A stretch of 7,744 nucleotides of DNA. Origin: Gammaproteobacteria bacterium. Its GTDB lineage: Bacteria; Pseudomonadota; Gammaproteobacteria; Tenderiales; Tenderiaceae. The stretch's first letter is position 1; every line of letters begins with the position of its first letter. The position numbers and the translations under genes were made by a program. This document shows positions 6,840 to 7,744 of this stretch, piece by piece. The notes under the pieces are model-generated. The model had not been told where the DNA came from, searched no databases, and saw nothing but the letters and a program-made list of their open reading frames with translations. The stretch is taken from NCBI GenBank assembly GCA_024276775.1, contig JAJRWO010000062.1:1-7744 (forward strand). Direction: 5' to 3'.

Positions 6840-7364
6840 CTATTCTTTTTCCGCACGAATAAAATAGGTATCGCGACACTTGGGGCAGGGCGGTATATGG
6901 CCCGTGGAATGAAAATGCAGCATTTCACCGCAGCCCATGCAGACCAGAGTCCCGGGGCCGGTGATTTCGCCAGTGCGGTGTTGGCTAGCTTCGGCCAACT
7001 GTTCTTCAAAATCGAGCATATCCAGCTTGGCTCGGTCAGCAACGCTGAGAAACATCTCCAACAACCGGTTTTCAATCAGCTCAATATCAAAGCGTAACCA
7101 GTCTTTCAGTTCCTGGGCTTCGTCGCCGGCCAGATATTGACCGGCATCCTGTAGGTCACGGCGCAGAAACTCACCAATTTTGACGGCTTCTTCGCGGGTG
7201 ACCTCACCCAATTCTACAGCCTTCTCTTCGGCGACGTTGATGGCTTTGTGAAGCAGCGGCTCGGTGGCTTTTTCTGCCTTGGTCAGCGCTTCGCTGACGC
7301 GGATCATCATTTGGTTGTAGGCATGCACCAGCTTTTCGTTATTTGGGCGGTTATCATTGCTCAT
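6840..7364 (-). CDS. ybeL: zinc-ribbon protein of the YbeL family (DUF1451)
   Basis: The 174-residue protein has a long helical, charged N-terminal region (about 1-130), rich in Glu/Lys/Ala and probably partly coiled coil, and a C-terminal zinc ribbon with C142-x2-C145 and C160-x2-C163 (VCMGCGEMLHF and PPCPKCRDTYF). This matches the YbeL/DUF1451 family, whose function is unknown to me. ATG 7364 is preferred over the open upstream frame because GGAG (7374-7371 on the minus strand) sits 6 nt before it and the family-like sequence begins there. It is divergent from leuS, an arrangement also found in E. coli (ybeL/leuS). It is the first gene of a likely minus-strand operon with the sixA-like gene (5 nt gap) and ppx. 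Confidence 0.9.
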   Translation of the reverse strand: MSNDNRPNNEKLVHAYNQMMIRVSEALTKAEKATEPLLHKAINVAEEKAVELGEVTREEAVKIGEFLRRDLQDAGQYLAGDEAQELKDWLRFDIELIENRLLEMFLSVADRAKLDMLDFEEQLAEASQHRTGEITGPGTLVCMGCGEMLHFHSTGHIPPCPKCRDTYFIRAEKE

Positions 7365-7495
7365 GGCGGTCTCCTTTGCTATTGATCTTACACCTATAGT
7401 GTCAAACTTGGCGCTAAAAAGTGCAAGCACTGCTATGGTTACGGTATCATTCTGGCTTTGTTGTATTAATTGAAATTGGTGAGAAAAAAGTGACA
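7365..7495. promoter_or_regulatory. divergent control region between the ybeL-like gene and leuS
   Basis: This 131-nt gap must hold promoters for both directions. For leuS, TATCAT (7445-7450) is a fair -10 box, with a poor GTGCAA (7421-7426) 18 nt upstream as -35. For the minus strand, TATAGG (7398-7393) is a possible -10 without a good -35. A near-palindrome AGTGC-AA-GCACT (7420-7431) sits near the middle and could be an operator. All boxes were assigned by eye. Confidence 0.4.
7371..7377 (-). promoter_or_regulatory. strong ribosome binding site deciding the ybeL-like start
   Basis: On the minus strand the sequence AAAGGAG ends 6 nt before ATG 7364. It is the best Shine-Dalgarno match in the window and argues for this start over the longer open frame reaching 7496. 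Confidence 0.75.
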
Positions 7496-7744
7496 ATGGA
7501 TGCGCAATACTCAGCCGCTACAGTTGAACAGGCTGCCCAGGACTACTGGGAAGAGAATAAGACATTTAACGTGACTGAGGATGCCTCGAAAGAGAAGTAT
7601 TATTGCCTCTCCATGTTTCCTTATCCCAGTGGCCGCCTGCACATGGGGCATGTGCGTAATTATACTATTGGCGATGTGATCAGCCGTTTTCAGCGTATGC
7701 AGGGCAAAAATGTGATGCAACCCATGGGCTGGGATGCTTTTGGC
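7496..7744 (+). CDS. leuS: leucyl-tRNA synthetase, N-terminal part (3' truncated by window)
   Basis: The frame runs open from ATG 7496 to the window end, giving 83 residues that align without gaps to the E. coli LeuRS N-terminus as I recall it. The class I HIGH motif appears as HMGH (49-52) within MFPYPSGRLHMGHVRNYTIGD, preceded by TEDASKEKYYCLSM and followed by GKNVMQPMGWDAFG. LeuRS charges tRNA-Leu with leucine in the cytoplasm. The editing domain and KMSKS loop lie outside the window. ATG 7496 gives the same N-terminal length as E. coli. An in-frame GTG at 7490 is 6 nt after GGTGAG (7478-7483) and has better spacing than the ATG (12 nt), so a start two codons earlier is possible. It is transcribed away from the ybeL-like gene. 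Confidence 0.97.
   Translation, partial: MDAQYSAATVEQAAQDYWEENKTFNVTEDASKEKYYCLSMFPYPSGRLHMGHVRNYTIGDVISRFQRMQGKNVMQPMGWDAFG

Noticed and set aside
7400..7405. Perfect TTGACA on the minus strand as -35 box for the ybeL-like gene
   Set aside because: The matching -10 position would fall at about 7377-7383, touching the ribosome binding site and leaving too short a leader; no good -10 hexamer is present there.
7365..7496. N-terminal extension of the ybeL-like protein up to 7496
   Set aside because: The strong GGAG site and family-like sequence start at 7364; the extension would cover the whole divergent promoter region and reach the leuS start.
7511..7720. 69-codon minus-strand frame opposite the start of leuS
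   Set aside because: It is antisense to the highly conserved LeuRS N-terminus and shows no motif of its own.

Overview
The window is an ordinary chromosomal housekeeping segment from a gammaproteobacterium. The evidence is the gene order miaB-ybeZ-ybeY-corC-lnt and the divergent ybeL-like/leuS pair, both typical of that class, together with protein sequences that line up closely with recalled Escherichia coli homologues. Base composition looks mid-range and even across the window. I see no tRNA, rRNA, CRISPR array, insertion sequence, phage gene or sign of recent transfer. The genus cannot be fixed from sequence reading alone.

Layout. Positions 1-222 hold the 3' end of miaB (tRNA methylthiotransferase, TRAM domain). 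Then, all on the plus strand and tightly packed, come ybeZ (PhoH-like ATPase, TTG start), ybeY (16S rRNA maturation endonuclease, 1-nt overlap with ybeZ), corC/ybeX (CBS-domain protein), lnt (apolipoprotein N-acyltransferase, GTG start) and a small cysteine-cluster protein of the YkgJ/UPF0153 type (GTG start). A short convergent spacer with a possible terminator follows. On the minus strand, read right to left, lie a ybeL-like zinc-ribbon gene, a sixA-like histidine phosphatase and ppx (exopolyphosphatase), probably one operon. The window closes with the first 83 codons of leuS on the plus strand, divergent from the ybeL-like gene.

How the genes fit together. miaB, ybeZ, ybeY and leuS serve translation (tRNA modification, ribosome quality and rRNA processing, tRNA charging). 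corC and lnt serve the envelope; lnt adds the third acyl chain to lipoproteins. ppx and the sixA-like gene are phosphate-ester/phosphoanhydride hydrolases that may share a stress or signalling context. This is an inference from adjacency.

No previously undescribed system is evident. The best second looks are small: a short reading frame that bridges the lnt stop and the start of the cysteine-cluster gene and runs into an A8 tract; a C8 tract inside lnt; a weak terminator-like hairpin between miaB and ybeZ; and start-codon questions at ybeZ, lnt and leuS.
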